Assembly (NCBI GenBank): GCA_002309275.1
Contig: DBXL01000194.1
Coordinates: 1-10,803, forward strand
From: Ruminococcaceae bacterium UBA1213
Lineage (GTDB): Bacteria > Bacillota > Clostridia > Oscillospirales > Acutalibacteraceae
Length of the DNA stretch: 10,803 nt
Reading direction: 5' to 3'
A program made the position numbers and the translations under genes. The notes under the pieces were generated by a model. That model did no database searches, had not been told where the DNA came from, and saw only the letters and a program-made list of their open reading frames with translations. Positions within the stretch are counted from its first letter, which is position 1, and the number at the start of each line of letters is the position of its first letter. Positions 1 to 7,703 of the stretch are shown here, piece after piece.

Positions 1-387
1 TCAGACGGTGAAGAAGTAAAGATTGTATCGGGTACACAAGTAAAATTCTCTGTTTCCGAAGAGTACAGGGAGAGCGTTCCCGTCATCATCTTCGGAAATA
101 ACAACAGCTATTCCAATTTAAATAAATTCATAAAATCCTGCCAGAAAATCATTCAGCATCAGGTCGTTAATGATAAGTATATCATAATTTGTCGTACTCC
201 CGCCAACTCCGATGTTGACAATACTATGACTAAAACTTTCGGTCACAACTATATACGCACAGGTGAAACAATAGATTACAATGACCTTGCAGAAAAAATA
301 GTTTTCCGTATGAAAACCCTGAAGTATCTTGATACCGTGTCCGAGAGCGTTGAAAAGGCTGAGAAAAATATTTTTCCCGATGACTGA
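1..387 (+). CDS. C-terminal part of a possible SGNH-like hydrolase family protein (partial)
   Basis: Frame 1 is open from the window edge to a TGA at 385-387, giving the last 128 residues of a protein whose start lies outside. Visible are a short beta-rich stretch, then VPVIIFGNNNSYSNLNKFI, a probable buried strand followed by a helix, then DKYIIICRT, another hydrophobic strand, and a C-terminal YNDLAEKIVFRMKTLKYLD helix. From memory, this pattern (PV-hydrophobic-G-N, helix, 'KYIII', late 'D-L-A-E-K-I') resembles the C-terminal half of SGNH/GDSL-like extracellular proteins common in Ruminococcus. No catalytic Ser, Asp or His block can be confirmed in this fragment, so the function is a weak inference. 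It is the only plus-strand gene and converges on the ABC transporter gene, with 48 bp between the stop codons. Confidence 0.75.
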   Translation, partial: SDGEEVKIVSGTQVKFSVSEEYRESVPVIIFGNNNSYSNLNKFIKSCQKIIQHQVVNDKYIIICRTPANSDVDNTMTKTFGHNYIRTGETIDYNDLAEKIVFRMKTLKYLDTVSESVEKAEKNIFPDD

Positions 388-437
388 AAAAAGTTCAGCA
401 GAAATTCCAAAGTGATTTTCTGCTGAACTCTTTTTTT
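387..437. terminator. Bidirectional intrinsic terminator between convergent genes
   Basis: A perfect 13-bp inverted repeat (392-404 with 417-429, arm AGTTCAGCAGAAA) encloses a 12-nt loop. On the plus strand it is followed by a C and seven T (431-437). On the minus strand the flanking A run at 387-391 reads as a U tract. It therefore fits as terminator for both the partial gene at 1-387 and the ABC transporter gene. The plus-strand T tract overlaps the transporter's stop codon (438-436), so the design is very compact. Confidence 0.9.
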
Positions 438-3243
438 ATTCTGTTCTGAGAGCGGTAACAGGATCTTTCTTTGCCGCTTTCTTTGAGGGGATAAGTCCGC
501 CTATCAGTGTCAGTATTACACTGAGTACCACAAGTATCACCGCACCATTCAGGGGCAGAACGGCATTCACAGTTGTGCTTTCGGCTACGGCATGGATAAT
601 TTCATTAATCGGAATCAGCATTAAAAGCGTTATGCCTATTCCCATAAGTCCCGAAAACAGTCCTATGATAAAAGTTTCCGCATTGAATACCTGTGAGATA
701 TTCTTCTTTGACGCACCGATTGCACGAAGTATGCCTATTTCCTTTGTACGTTCAAGCACCGATATATAAGTGATAATTCCTATCATAATAGACGAAACTA
801 TCAGAGATACCGCAACAAATGCAATAAGTACATAAGAAATAACATTAACGATTGTCGTCACTGATGACATCAATAAACCTATATAATCTGTATAAGTGAT
901 TTTATTTTCTTCCGAAACACTCTTGTTATAGTTCTCTATGCACTCCGAGATAAAGTCCTTGTTTTCAAAGCTGTCTGCATAGATACTGATAGCTGACGGG
1001 GCATCAGGGCTTACCACTCCCATTTTTTGAAGGTTATCTTCATAACTGCCCGATGAGATATAACTGTCATATATGGCAACAAGCATTTTTTCATCGGGAG
1101 CTTTCATGTACTCGTCCATACTCTTTGACATACCCTCTTCTGACGTGGGAACGGCAGACTGCGACTGTTTCATTTTTATCAGCTGGCTCAGGCTCAGGGA
1201 ACTGCTTTCTTTATTTTCGGACTGCTGTGATGTTTCGGATATTTTTTGTGCCTGTCCCATCATCGCCATGAATGACATATACATATTAGCCTTGTCTGTC
1301 ACTCCCAGATTTTCTATATATTTTTGGGCATCTTTGGCTTTCTGGCTGTCGTCTTTCGGCTCAAATGCCATTCCGGTTATGACATTCACGCTTTCATCAG
1401 CCCTTTGTTCTTTCACAACATTGCTGTTATCCGTATATTCAATAATATAGTCTGTCAAAAGTCTTGTATAGCCTATCGGACTTGTCAGCAGGACATTATC
1501 AGAATTTTCCTTTTGCCTGACAATGCCCGTAATTTTGAGTATATCCGCTTTTTCAAGCTTCTTTGCAATTTTTTCTTCACTTTCCGAAATATCGTCATAT
1601 CTTCCGAATCTGTTTTTTACATAATAGTCACAGTCAGGCATCAAGTAAAATTCCTTTTCACATATCTCACTGTATGAAAACTGATGGATTGGAATTTCCA
1701 CATCTTCGCCCTTTTCGATTTTCTTCGACATCTCTTTATATTCGTCTGTCGGCAGAAATCCAAACTGATACAATGCCGTTATCGGTATTTCATTATTTTT
1801 GTCAAGCACCAGCAGTAATTCATTATACGCTGTCGGATACTCCCCGTATATTAAATCATAATTTTCTTTTACAGCCGTTCCGACTGTCTTATTATCGGGA
1901 TCGTGGAGAATTTCATCAAAAAGCTTGCTTCCGCCCCCCACCATACGCATCGCCCTGTCTGTCATGGCAAATTCTTTTCCGCCGAATGAAAGACTGCTTT
2001 GCTGTTTCTTATCCACAAGAGTAGAGCCGTCTGTGTTGACAAGCGTTTTATTTTCATCATACGCATACACATCAAATTTTGTATCATATGAATATACGAT
2101 GCCGTTTTCACCAACATATTTGTGTATCTCGCTTTTCGGATCATCAAGGTATTTCTTGAAATCCGTCAGATTGTTTTCCGTGAAACTCGTTGATACTTTT
2201 GAAATTGCTTCAAGCTGTGATTTATCGGAGTAAACAGCATTCATGTCATGGGTGACTTCATCAGAATCGGCAGATTTTTTCCTTGTTTCCATGATACTGC
2301 TCAAGTCTATTGTCTGTTCCTGAATCGTGATGGGATATGATGTCATGGTATTTCTCTGTACAGTATCAATGTAAATATTGACACCGTTTGAAATGGATAA
2401 AATAAGTGCAATTCCGATAATACCTATCGAGCCTGCAAAAGATGTTAAAACCGTTCTGCCTTTTTTGGTACGCAGATTGTTAAAACTCAGTGCAAGAGCC
2501 GTTATGAATGACATTGACGATTTACCCATGTTTTTATGTTCGGGTTCTTTTTCACTCTCCTGCACCTCAAGGGGATTGGTATCACCTGTAATTTTTCCGT
2601 CTGCAAGGTTGACAACACGGTTGGCATACTTCTCCGCAAGTTCGGGATTATGCGTTACCATGATGACAAGCCTGTCCTTTGCGACCTCGTTGAGCAGATT
2701 CATAACTTGTATGCTTGTTTCGGAGTCCAATGCACCTGTCGGCTCATCTGCAAGAAGTATGTCCGGATCGTTTACCAATGCTCTTGCAATTGCAACCCTC
2801 TGCATCTGACCGCCTGACATCTGATTTGGTCTTTTATGGAGCTGGTCGCCAAGTCCTACTTTTTCAAGAGCCTCTTTGGCACGTTTTTTTCTCTCTGATT
2901 TTGAAATGCCCGAAATAGTCAGGGCAAGCTCTACATTGGAAAGTATATTCTGGTGCGGAATAAGATTATAGCTTTGAAATACAAAGCCTATGGTATGATT
3001 CCTGTAAGAATCCCAGTCCCTGTCTTTATACTTCTTTGTAGAAATTCCGTTGATTATCAAATCACCGCTGTCGTATCTGTCAAGACCGCCGATTATATTC
3101 AATAAAGTCGTCTTGCCCGAACCTGACGGACCGAGTATGGCAACAAACTCATTGTCACGAAAATTCAAACTTACGTCATTAAGTGCATTCTGAACAAGCT
3201 CACCTGTCTTATACTGCTTTGAGATATTTTTGATTTGAAGCAT
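436..3243 (-). CDS. MacB-type ABC transporter, fused ATPase and FtsX-like permease
   Basis: This is a single-chain ABC protein of 935 aa. The N-terminal ATPase has Walker A GPSGSGKTT (about residues 38-46), the Q-loop FQS (Q90), signature MSGGQ (142-146), Walker B ILLADEP (162-168) and the H-loop histidine (H198). A membrane helix follows at about 266-286, then an extracytoplasmic region of roughly 510 residues, then three C-terminal helices (about 801-826, 857-880, 899-918) with the FtsX-type cytoplasmic motif ERTKEIGILRAIGAS. That one-plus-three topology is the MacB/type VII class, which generally uses ATP hydrolysis for extracytoplasmic work or peptide/drug export. The reading frame extends to 3264, but ATG 3243-3241 is chosen because a GGAG at 3254-3251 sits 7 nt upstream; the longer form would begin inside that binding site. 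The gene lies 35 bp after the radical SAM gene and is probably cotranscribed. The substrate is unknown; no adaptor or regulator gene adjoins it. Confidence 0.93.
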   Translation of the reverse strand: MLQIKNISKQYKTGELVQNALNDVSLNFRDNEFVAILGPSGSGKTTLLNIIGGLDRYDSGDLIINGISTKKYKDRDWDSYRNHTIGFVFQSYNLIPHQNILSNVELALTISGISKSERKKRAKEALEKVGLGDQLHKRPNQMSGGQMQRVAIARALVNDPDILLADEPTGALDSETSIQVMNLLNEVAKDRLVIMVTHNPELAEKYANRVVNLADGKITGDTNPLEVQESEKEPEHKNMGKSSMSFITALALSFNNLRTKKGRTVLTSFAGSIGIIGIALILSISNGVNIYIDTVQRNTMTSYPITIQEQTIDLSSIMETRKKSADSDEVTHDMNAVYSDKSQLEAISKVSTSFTENNLTDFKKYLDDPKSEIHKYVGENGIVYSYDTKFDVYAYDENKTLVNTDGSTLVDKKQQSSLSFGGKEFAMTDRAMRMVGGGSKLFDEILHDPDNKTVGTAVKENYDLIYGEYPTAYNELLLVLDKNNEIPITALYQFGFLPTDEYKEMSKKIEKGEDVEIPIHQFSYSEICEKEFYLMPDCDYYVKNRFGRYDDISESEEKIAKKLEKADILKITGIVRQKENSDNVLLTSPIGYTRLLTDYIIEYTDNSNVVKEQRADESVNVITGMAFEPKDDSQKAKDAQKYIENLGVTDKANMYMSFMAMMGQAQKISETSQQSENKESSSLSLSQLIKMKQSQSAVPTSEEGMSKSMDEYMKAPDEKMLVAIYDSYISSGSYEDNLQKMGVVSPDAPSAISIYADSFENKDFISECIENYNKSVSEENKITYTDYIGLLMSSVTTIVNVISYVLIAFVAVSLIVSSIMIGIITYISVLERTKEIGILRAIGASKKNISQVFNAETFIIGLFSGLMGIGITLLMLIPINEIIHAVAESTTVNAVLPLNGAVILVVLSVILTLIGGLIPSKKAAKKDPVTALRTE

Positions 3244-3278
3244 AAAAACACTCCTTTTTTTCATTTAAGCAAATCATA

Positions 3279-4214
3279 TCACACACCCCAATTTTTGTCA
3301 ATCCGATTACACCCCTGATAAATATTTCTTGATTTCAGCTCGTGGTTTATCAGATTCAGAACACGCCTTTTATCCCCGCTCCATTTCGGAGCAATTAAAA
3401 GTGTTTTATCTCCGTCACCTGTCAGGCGGTGTATGACAACATTTTCGGGAAGTATGCCTATCACGTCACAAACGAGAGATATATATTCATATTCGCTGAG
3501 AGTCGCAAAAAGTCCGTCTGCATACATTTCGGCAAGCCGTGTATTTTTGAGAACGTGCAAAAGCTGTATTTTTATTCCGTCTGTGAATTTTCCGACATAC
3601 TCCGCTGTTTTCAGCATATCTTCACGGCTTTCAAAAGGCAGTCCCAATATGATATGTGTAATGACCTCCGCACCCGCCTGTTTTAAATCCAAAACAGCCT
3701 TTTCATAACATGCAAGCTTATATCCCCGATTTATCCGTTCAGCCGTTTTTTCATGCATGGTCTGCAAGCCGAGCTCTACCCATACAGGCTTTATCTTTGA
3801 AAGTTCCGATATAAGCTGTATTTTATCGTTTTCAAGACAGTCCGGGCGGGTTGCTATCGACAGCACTGCAATATCCTCTCTCTTTATCACAGGCATGAAA
3901 AGCTCTCTCAGATATTCGGCAGAGGCATATGTATTGGTATAAGCCTGAAAATAGGCAATATATTTTTTTCCGCCGAACTTGTCTTTCACAAGAGATTTTG
4001 CATATTCAATCTGATTGTCAATATTCGTGAAAGGGGCAGAAAACTCCCCTGAACCGCCCTCACTGCAAAATATACAACCGCCTTTTGCTATTTTCCCGTC
4101 ACGGTTCGGACAGGTCATTCCTCCGTTAAGTGACAGTTTATACAGCTTTTCACCGAAACGCTCTTTCAAACAGCAGTCAAGCGAATAATATCTTCGTCCG
4201 TTCCAAAGCTTCAT
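3279..4214 (-). CDS. TIGR01212-family radical SAM protein (YtqA/YhcC-like)
   Basis: This 311-aa protein opens MKLWNGRRYYSLD and carries the elongated iron-sulfur motif typical of this family, MTCPNRDG...GGCIFC, with cysteines at 35, 47 and 50 (CX11CX2C rather than CX3CX2C). The radical SAM barrel continues through SIATRPDCL, VELGLQT and HIILGLPFE, then IKIQLLHVLKNTRLAEMY, which matches the family's C-terminal region. Members such as B. subtilis YtqA and E. coli YhcC are radical SAM proteins with no reaction I can state as established. The frame reaches a TTG at 4277 directly abutting the rubredoxin stop, but ATG 4214-4212 is preferred: the family starts here, and a G6 run at 4228-4223 can pair with the anti-Shine-Dalgarno sequence through wobble pairs. 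The gene lies between rubredoxin and an ABC transporter and is likely transcribed from the promoter at 4499. Confidence 0.92.
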   Translation of the reverse strand: MKLWNGRRYYSLDCCLKERFGEKLYKLSLNGGMTCPNRDGKIAKGGCIFCSEGGSGEFSAPFTNIDNQIEYAKSLVKDKFGGKKYIAYFQAYTNTYASAEYLRELFMPVIKREDIAVLSIATRPDCLENDKIQLISELSKIKPVWVELGLQTMHEKTAERINRGYKLACYEKAVLDLKQAGAEVITHIILGLPFESREDMLKTAEYVGKFTDGIKIQLLHVLKNTRLAEMYADGLFATLSEYEYISLVCDVIGILPENVVIHRLTGDGDKTLLIAPKWSGDKRRVLNLINHELKSRNIYQGCNRIDKNWGV

Positions 4215-4277
4215 GGCAATGTCCCCCCAAATAAAAAGAGGGAAAACAAAATTTTTTTGCTTCCCCTCCAAATTCAA

Positions 4278-4436
4278 TTATTCTGCCGAAAAGTTGCTCT
4301 TGTCAACCCCGCACAACGGGCATACCCAATCTTCAGGAAGATCCTCAAAAGCAGTGTTGGGAGCTATGCCGTTTGCGTCATCACCCTCATACGGATCATA
4401 CACATATCCGCATACATTACATACATATTTCTGCAC
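4278..4436 (-). CDS. Rubredoxin
   Basis: A 52-aa ORF begins MQKYVCNVCGYVYDP (GTG start) and ends with EDLPEDWVCPLCGVDKSNF and a TAA. The two CX2C knuckles (Cys at 6 and 9, then 39 and 42), the aromatic YVYDP and the DLPEDWVCPLCG segment are diagnostic of rubredoxin, the small cytoplasmic one-iron electron carrier of anaerobes. The length is normal. A TTG two codons upstream (4442) is an alternative start giving 54 aa. GTG at 4436 is preferred because the AGGTGAGGTG ribosome-binding region is then 8-10 nt away, and known rubredoxins begin M-x-K-Y-x-C. An in-frame TGA lies just above the TTG, so no longer form exists. It is the first gene behind a near-consensus promoter. Its redox partner is unknown; rubredoxins often serve in peroxide or oxygen detoxification, but no such enzyme is in the window. 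Confidence 0.95.
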   Translation of the reverse strand: MQKYVCNVCGYVYDPYEGDDANGIAPNTAFEDLPEDWVCPLCGVDKSNFSAE

Positions 4437-4470
4437 AGACAATACACCTCACCTGTATAAATTTTTCTTG

Positions 4471-4499
4471 ATTATACAATAAATTTCCCCAAAAGTCAA
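4471..4499 (-). promoter_or_regulatory. Sigma-A promoter of the rubredoxin operon
   Basis: On the minus strand, TTGACT (4499-4494), a 17-bp spacer and a perfect TATAAT (4476-4471) form a near-consensus vegetative promoter. Transcription should begin near 4464, leaving a leader of about 28 nt before the rubredoxin GTG, with a GA/G-rich ribosome binding site inside it. No operator-like palindrome is visible around it, so strong, possibly constitutive expression is the simplest reading. It lies 39 bp after the stop of the preceding membrane-protein gene. Confidence 0.88.
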
Positions 4500-4537
4500 C
4501 AGTTTTATCAATCGTAAACGAAGAATGAAACTATTTC

Positions 4538-4759
4538 TCATTTTTCACTCTGTTCCAGCTTTGATATTTCATCTGCCACATCGCCCTGAAATTCATTGAT
4601 TTTTTCAGAAATATTGCTGACAGCGGTATTATAAGTGTCTGTTATGGTTTCTTTATAGCGTTTTGTGAGATAGTAACCCAGAAATGCTGCAAGCAATACA
4701 AGCACTGCTGTCACTATCACATATATCACCGGAAATTTATGTTTATATTTATGTTTCAC
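4538..4759 (-). CDS. Small single-pass membrane protein coupled to the EAL gene
   Basis: This 73-aa protein has a basic N-terminus (MKHKYKHKF), one hydrophobic helix (about residues 10-31, ending GYYL), a basic TKRYK stop-transfer, and a C-terminal helical tail of about 40 residues. The tail is rich in charged residues and has hydrophobic spacing (ISEKINEFQGDVADEISKL), suggesting a short amphipathic or coiled-coil helix. Charge distribution could place the tail on either side of the membrane. The start is GTG at 4759-4757, overlapping the TGA of the EAL gene as GTGA, a classic sign of translational coupling. I do not recognise the family. The context suggests a partner or membrane anchor of the c-di-GMP protein, which itself has no membrane helix; this is inference. 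No convincing terminator follows, so transcription may continue into the rubredoxin operon. Confidence 0.82.
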   Translation of the reverse strand: MKHKYKHKFPVIYVIVTAVLVLLAAFLGYYLTKRYKETITDTYNTAVSNISEKINEFQGDVADEISKLEQSEK

Positions 4760-7626
4760 TTCACGTCACCGATTTTTCTGTACTTTTCCACAACCACCGC
4801 AAATGCACCCATATCAAGAGAATATTTATAAGATATGCACATCAGCCTTGCAGATACAATATAATCTCCCTCTCTGTCATCAGACAGGACTTCTTTACTG
4901 TGAGTAACAAGGCATTTTATGGCTGAATGGAAAAATGCCTGTGACGGCGGCTTATCCCAGAACCTGTATTCACCGTTTGCACACTGTCCGCCCAATCCCA
5001 CTCTGTCAAGAAATTTCTTGTATTCCTCGTTGGCTTTCAAAAGGCGGAATTTGCCTCCACGATACTCTATGACAGCTGCCGGCACTCCTAAAGAAGTCCC
5101 GTTCAGGCTTATGTGATTTTTGGGAAGCAGGGATTCATCAAGACGGACTGCCCCTATCTGATTGTAATAATTAATAGTAGTGAAGTCGTCATAGTCAAGT
5201 CCCGTATGCTGGTTATATTTTTCTATGAAATATTCACACGGCATGGGACGGCTGAATAAAAAGCCCTGTGCTTTTTCACAGCCTATGTCACGCAGAAAAT
5301 GAAGTTTTTCTGCTGCATTGACACCCTCTGCAAGCGTATGGATACCAAGCTTTTGTATCATCTTTATAAGGTCGCTGAGCAGAGAGGAATTTTTTACATT
5401 AAGGTCAAAGTCCTTCATAAATTCCATGTCAAGCTTGATGAGGTCAAAGGTATATTTTCTCAGAGTGTTGAAGGAAGAATACTCGCTTCCGAAATCGTCC
5501 ATCCAGACTTCAAAGCCTGATGAACGGAATTTATTGATTTGCTCATTCAGAAAAGAGGGATTGTGTATAAATGCACTTTCGGTTATCTCAATGGAAATCA
5601 GTTTATGCGGTACACGGTAGCTGTCAACAATTTTGATGACTTCATCTGCAACATCAAACATTTCAAAGTTGATTCTTGAAAGATTCACGGATACGGGAAC
5701 AAGCGGAAAATTCTTTGTTCTCATCATATCTATGTCTTCACATATTTTCTTTATCATGTAAAAATCAAGCTTATGTATGAGCCTGTGTTCTTCAAGAACG
5801 GATATGAACTGTGCAGGCTGTACAACGCCCCTGTCAGGCTTTTCCCATCGGCAGAGGGCTTCCATATCACATATATTGCCTGTAAGGCATCTTACAATAG
5901 GCTGATAATATACTTTTATATAATTATTTTCAAGTGCCTCGTCAAAGTGCGTGAGGATATATCGCCTTTTATGGTACTCCTCAAACATGATACTGTCAAA
6001 TATTCTGTATTTTGTACTGTAGTCGCCTTTCAGGCTCTTGCAGGCAAGCCTTGCACGGTCACATACAGCATCTATGTCACGGTCCTGACCGTTATAAATA
6101 TATATGCCTGCACATATCTGAACAGGGATATTCATGGGATTTTTCAGCACTTTTTCATAAACTTTTTCAAGACGCTGTTCCAGTCCCATTTTGTCGGTAA
6201 GCACAACAAAATGGTCTTCTGCCATTCTCGATACAGGCTCACCTGCAAAAATGATTCTTAAAATATAGGCTGTATTGATAAGAACGCTGTTTCCACGCTC
6301 AAAGCTGTATTTTTCATTGATGGCTTTCATATCACGCACATCCAAATACACCAAAACGGGATTTTTATCCTGTTTTCTCATTCTTTCAACAGCAGCTTTT
6401 GCGGCTGTACGGAAAAATACCATGTCAGGCAGTCCCGTGAGATAATCATAATATGAATTGACTTCCATTTTCATGAGGGCAGTCACATCAGAACCGCATA
6501 TAAAATATTTTCTTTCCTCTCTGTCCATGACTTCAATTCTTATGCTTTTCACGCACTCCGCCGAAAGTTTGTTCACGATTGCCGCACTTGAATTCTCACC
6601 GCACTTGTATTCAATGAAATTGATTATCTGAGCGGCATCTTTGAAATTACAGCCGAGATTCACCGAGAAAACGGAAATCATTTGTGAAAGGGGCCGCTTT
6701 ACTTTATTTTCTCCCTCAATAAAATATACACTGCCTGCATTGGCATCAATGTATGCCATGAACTCCGACACCATTGCAGACGATTTTATCATTGTTTCAT
6801 ATACAACGCTGTCTGTCACGTTTTCCGCCTGCAATTTTATATATATATCATCTGTTTCGGGTGATTTCATCACATAAGCAGATATTTTTATGCTTATCTG
6901 ACCGTCATTTGAGCCGAATGTAAAAATATGCTCTCCGAAATCCGTATTCCCATAATTTTTAATAACATTTTCAGCCGACAGGGTTTCAAAATACTCTATG
7001 TCTTTCTTTTCCGTCAGCCAGCCTTTATGCAGGCTGTAATAATCTTCATAACTGAAGTCCTTTCCAAGAACCGTTTCTGCATTTCCTATCCCGGAATTTT
7101 CAACAAGCTCCCCGGAAGTAATATTCCAGATACTGTACCCTTTGTATCCGAATGCGTGAAAAGGCATTCCATTTGCCTCTCCATGAAGAAATTCATCAAA
7201 ATCCTTTTGAAGCTTTTTGCTTTCAAAATCATACTCTATATCTACGGCATTATACCATAATACATACATTGTCACACCATTGTCAGACTTCATTTTTTTG
7301 CTGCTGAGATAGATATTATGGAAATCACTGTCATTTTTCAGCTTTACCCTGAAAGACGTATTCACCTCGCCGTCACCGAAAAAGAAACTTCTGCACTTTT
7401 TTTTCAACGCCTCAACATCTTCGGCATGAACATAGTTATATATTTCTCCCTCAAGGCATACAGCGGCATCTTCACGGCTCTCACCAAGCAGGACACAAAG
7501 ACCGTCTGACACAAGTATTGTCTTTACTCTGCCGTCAATGACACGGAAAAAGGCAAACGGAATTACAGAGGTTTCAATAAAACTCCTCTGTTGTTCGGAA
7601 TATTGATAATCTCTGACATTTCCCAC
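4756..7626 (-). CDS. PAS / degenerate GGDEF / EAL c-di-GMP phosphodiesterase
   Basis: In this 956-aa, apparently soluble protein the N-terminal half (about 20-385) has PAS-like segments. A GGDEF domain (about 390-545) follows, in which the catalytic motif reads AEDHF (469-473), so cyclase activity is unlikely. The EAL domain (about 560-805) looks catalytically complete: E589 of MEALCRW, N648 of SVNLS, E683 of ITES, D710-D711 of DDFG, K731 of IKLD, E767 of AEGV and Q787 of QGFLF correspond to the metal- and catalysis-related residues of active phosphodiesterases. Another PAS-like region ends the protein (about 825-950). Predicted role: sensor-controlled hydrolysis of c-di-GMP to pGpG. The frame extends to GTG 7665, but GTG 7626-7624 is chosen because AAGGGG (7641-7636) lies 9 nt upstream and the predicted transcription start (about 7660) is downstream of 7665. 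It is coupled to the small membrane protein gene downstream. Confidence 0.92.
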   Translation of the reverse strand: MGNVRDYQYSEQQRSFIETSVIPFAFFRVIDGRVKTILVSDGLCVLLGESREDAAVCLEGEIYNYVHAEDVEALKKKCRSFFFGDGEVNTSFRVKLKNDSDFHNIYLSSKKMKSDNGVTMYVLWYNAVDIEYDFESKKLQKDFDEFLHGEANGMPFHAFGYKGYSIWNITSGELVENSGIGNAETVLGKDFSYEDYYSLHKGWLTEKKDIEYFETLSAENVIKNYGNTDFGEHIFTFGSNDGQISIKISAYVMKSPETDDIYIKLQAENVTDSVVYETMIKSSAMVSEFMAYIDANAGSVYFIEGENKVKRPLSQMISVFSVNLGCNFKDAAQIINFIEYKCGENSSAAIVNKLSAECVKSIRIEVMDREERKYFICGSDVTALMKMEVNSYYDYLTGLPDMVFFRTAAKAAVERMRKQDKNPVLVYLDVRDMKAINEKYSFERGNSVLINTAYILRIIFAGEPVSRMAEDHFVVLTDKMGLEQRLEKVYEKVLKNPMNIPVQICAGIYIYNGQDRDIDAVCDRARLACKSLKGDYSTKYRIFDSIMFEEYHKRRYILTHFDEALENNYIKVYYQPIVRCLTGNICDMEALCRWEKPDRGVVQPAQFISVLEEHRLIHKLDFYMIKKICEDIDMMRTKNFPLVPVSVNLSRINFEMFDVADEVIKIVDSYRVPHKLISIEITESAFIHNPSFLNEQINKFRSSGFEVWMDDFGSEYSSFNTLRKYTFDLIKLDMEFMKDFDLNVKNSSLLSDLIKMIQKLGIHTLAEGVNAAEKLHFLRDIGCEKAQGFLFSRPMPCEYFIEKYNQHTGLDYDDFTTINYYNQIGAVRLDESLLPKNHISLNGTSLGVPAAVIEYRGGKFRLLKANEEYKKFLDRVGLGGQCANGEYRFWDKPPSQAFFHSAIKCLVTHSKEVLSDDREGDYIVSARLMCISYKYSLDMGAFAVVVEKYRKIGDVK

Positions 7627-7666
7627 CGAAAAGCACCCCTTAATGAATAAAAACACTTTTAACACA

Positions 7667-7696
7667 ATAATACTATTTTTTTTAATATTTTGTCAA
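7667..7696 (-). promoter_or_regulatory. Sigma-A promoter of the EAL gene
   Basis: On the minus strand, a consensus TTGACA (7696-7691), an 18-bp AT-rich spacer and TATTAT (7672-7667) make a good vegetative promoter. The expected transcription start near 7660 leaves a leader of about 34 nt before GTG 7626, containing the AAGGGG ribosome binding site. This argues that the upstream GTG at 7665 is not used. A palindrome lies directly upstream of the -35 element. Confidence 0.8.
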
Positions 7697-7703
7697 CGAA
7701 TAT

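Noticed and set aside
1962..2147. 61-codon minus-strand ORF within the ABC transporter gene
   Set aside because: It is an out-of-frame shadow of the transporter coding sequence with no start signal or domain.
3244..3264. Seven-residue N-terminal extension of the ABC transporter (MKKRSVF)
   Set aside because: Its codons contain the GGAG ribosome binding site of the internal ATG at 3243, and the upstream ATG lacks a good site of its own.
4215..4277. TTG-initiated 21-residue extension of the radical SAM protein, abutting the rubredoxin stop
   Set aside because: The family typically begins at the MKLWNGRRYY segment, and a G-rich site precedes ATG 4214. TTG at 4277 remains possible but less likely.
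436..4442. Radical SAM plus ABC exporter as a RiPP (modified peptide) cluster
   Set aside because: No precursor peptide ORF, SPASM domain, RiPP recognition element or peptidase domain is visible, and the radical SAM protein is of the common TIGR01212 type.
4500..4537. Possible terminator after the 73-aa membrane protein gene
   Set aside because: Only weak AT-rich hairpins (for example GAAA-TAG-TTTC) are present, without a T tract. I see no intrinsic terminator, so read-through into the rubredoxin operon is possible.
7627..7665. Thirteen-residue N-terminal extension of the EAL protein from GTG 7665
   Set aside because: The predicted transcription start (about 7660) falls after this codon, and a proper AAGGGG site precedes GTG 7626.
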